Below are positions 21,664 through 22,333 of a stretch of 22,333 nt of DNA, one piece after another. Position 1 is the stretch's first letter. Each line of letters starts with the position of its first letter. The stretch is from a virus. A program made the position numbers and the translations under genes. The notes beneath the pieces were generated by a model. It was not told the origin of the DNA and did not search any database. It saw nothing but the letters and a program-made list of their open reading frames with translations. The DNA lies in the IMG/VR virus record IMGVR_UViG_3300002460_000758, positions 1 to 22,333 of that record. One strand, 5' to 3'.

Positions 21664-22333
21664 TAAAAAAAACACTTTATATTTTAATAGGGGTTTTGCT
21701 CTCTTATGGTAGTATAGCTTCCGCTCAATTTATATTTACTGGGCCTCAAGGTGGAACAAACTTTGGTTCAACTAATGCTGGCAATATAGGTAATTGTCTT
21801 AAAGTAGGTTCAGTTTCACCACTTGTGTGGACAATAGGTACTTGCGGTTCTGGCTCTGGCGGTTCAGACTTCACCTCTCAATCTTGGGGCAACTCCACTA
21901 CATCAGTCATCGGATTTTTTGGAGGATTATTTTCTAACGCTTCAACTACTTTTTCTAGTAATTTATTCTTATCATCTCTGGGACAAGGACTTTTATTTGC
22001 TGGAACATCAGGAAAGGTAGATTCGGTGGCAACGACAACTTTAACCGCAACTTCTCCACTTTCACTTTCACAACCCGTCGTCAAAGTGGGAGGTTCAAAT
22101 TCCATACTTACAGTTTCAACCACAACAAATTCTATTTTCTCTGGTTTGGGTGGAAATATATTAGAGTATAGAGATGGATTGGGATGGTTTGGCATTGCCA
22201 CCTCTTCAATCAATGTAGGCACTGCTTCAGCTTTATTTGTCAATGGTTCTAACTGTTCTGCTGGTTCGTTTCCTTTAGGGATAGATGCTTCTGGTGCGGT
22301 AGAAACTTGCACTGATGCGTGGACAGAAGCGGA
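21660..22333 (+). CDS. Signal-peptide Ser/Thr/Gly-rich surface-type protein (partial)
   Basis: From ATG at 21660 a frame stays open for 224 codons to the window edge. The N-terminus is a textbook Sec signal peptide: MIKKT, a hydrophobic core (LYILIGVLL), and a cleavage-type ending ASA before Gln23. The rest is low in charge and rich in Ser, Thr, Gly, Asn and Leu, with runs such as FSNASTTFSSNLF and SGKVDSVATTTLTATSPLS. This style is familiar from long repetitive surface proteins of Parcubacteria and their phages. ATGA overlap with the collagen gene suggests a fibre, adhesin or surface partner. It is cut on the right. Confidence 0.8.
   Translation, partial: MIKKTLYILIGVLLSYGSIASAQFIFTGPQGGTNFGSTNAGNIGNCLKVGSVSPLVWTIGTCGSGSGGSDFTSQSWGNSTTSVIGFFGGLFSNASTTFSSNLFLSSLGQGLLFAGTSGKVDSVATTTLTATSPLSLSQPVVKVGGSNSILTVSTTTNSIFSGLGGNILEYRDGLGWFGIATSSINVGTASALFVNGSNCSAGSFPLGIDASGAVETCTDAWTEA

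Noticed and set aside
21878-22312. 144-codon minus-strand frame near the right edge
   Set aside because: It lies antisense to the signal-peptide protein; Pro/Glu-rich composition is the mirror of Ser/Thr/Gly-rich codons.
1-22333. CRISPR arrays, tRNA genes, insertion sequences, or a GroES gene
   Set aside because: I looked for each on both strands and saw no regular spaced repeats, cloverleaf-like sequences, transposase motifs, or a GroES-like small protein.

Overview
The window is part of a tailed-phage (Caudoviricetes) genome or prophage. It carries the packaging, head and short-tail genes, nearly all on the + strand and tightly packed. Early genes are small terminase, large terminase, a GroEL-type chaperonin, portal, a candidate scaffold, two paralogous candidate decoration proteins and an HK97-fold major capsid protein. 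Then come two Ser/Thr-rich proteins with N-terminal membrane segments, a LamG-bearing virion protein, a large beta-rich tail protein, an adaptor-like protein, candidate internal (ejection) proteins, a collagen-like fibre and a signal-peptide protein that runs off the right edge. I see no tape measure, sheath or tube gene, which with the adaptor and internal-protein candidates suggests a podovirus-like particle. This is inference.

Host: DNA is AT-rich. Starts lack Shine-Dalgarno sequences. TGA works as a true stop in several ATGA stop/start overlaps, which argues against a host that recodes TGA as Gly. The secreted Ser/Thr/Gly-rich proteins with TATTT-, ASTT- and TATST-like runs resemble surface and phage proteins from Patescibacteria (CPR), particularly Parcubacteria. 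I regard a Patescibacteria host as the best guess, not a proof.

Layout: 1-230 holds two small minus-strand genes, one cut by the edge. About 231-1012 is a non-coding, very AT-rich divergent region with a G-quadruplex-type run, repeats and dyads, ending in a strong promoter a few bases before the small terminase start. 1013-2688 is terminase; 2749-4425 the chaperonin; 4465-7389 portal and small head genes; 7390-7533 a structured leader; 7534-10247 scaffold, decoration and capsid; 10275-15953 membrane-anchored and tail/adaptor genes; 15955-20813 internal virion proteins; 20872 to the end, fibre and surface-type proteins.

The most striking part is the chaperonin unit. The gene sits inside the virion operon with its own promoter, and a dyad matching the CIRCE operator (13 of 18 half-site positions, exact 9-nt spacer) overlaps that promoter. 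CIRCE is the binding site of the HrcA repressor that controls groE in many bacteria, so the phage may have placed its chaperonin under the host heat-shock repressor. By hand alignment the protein also lacks the GroEL inter-ring contacts (including an R452-to-Glu change, as in the engineered single-ring mutant SR1), lacks a segment carrying an adenine-contact loop and has no GGM tail. It could be a naturally single-ring viral chaperonin that folds capsid or tail proteins.
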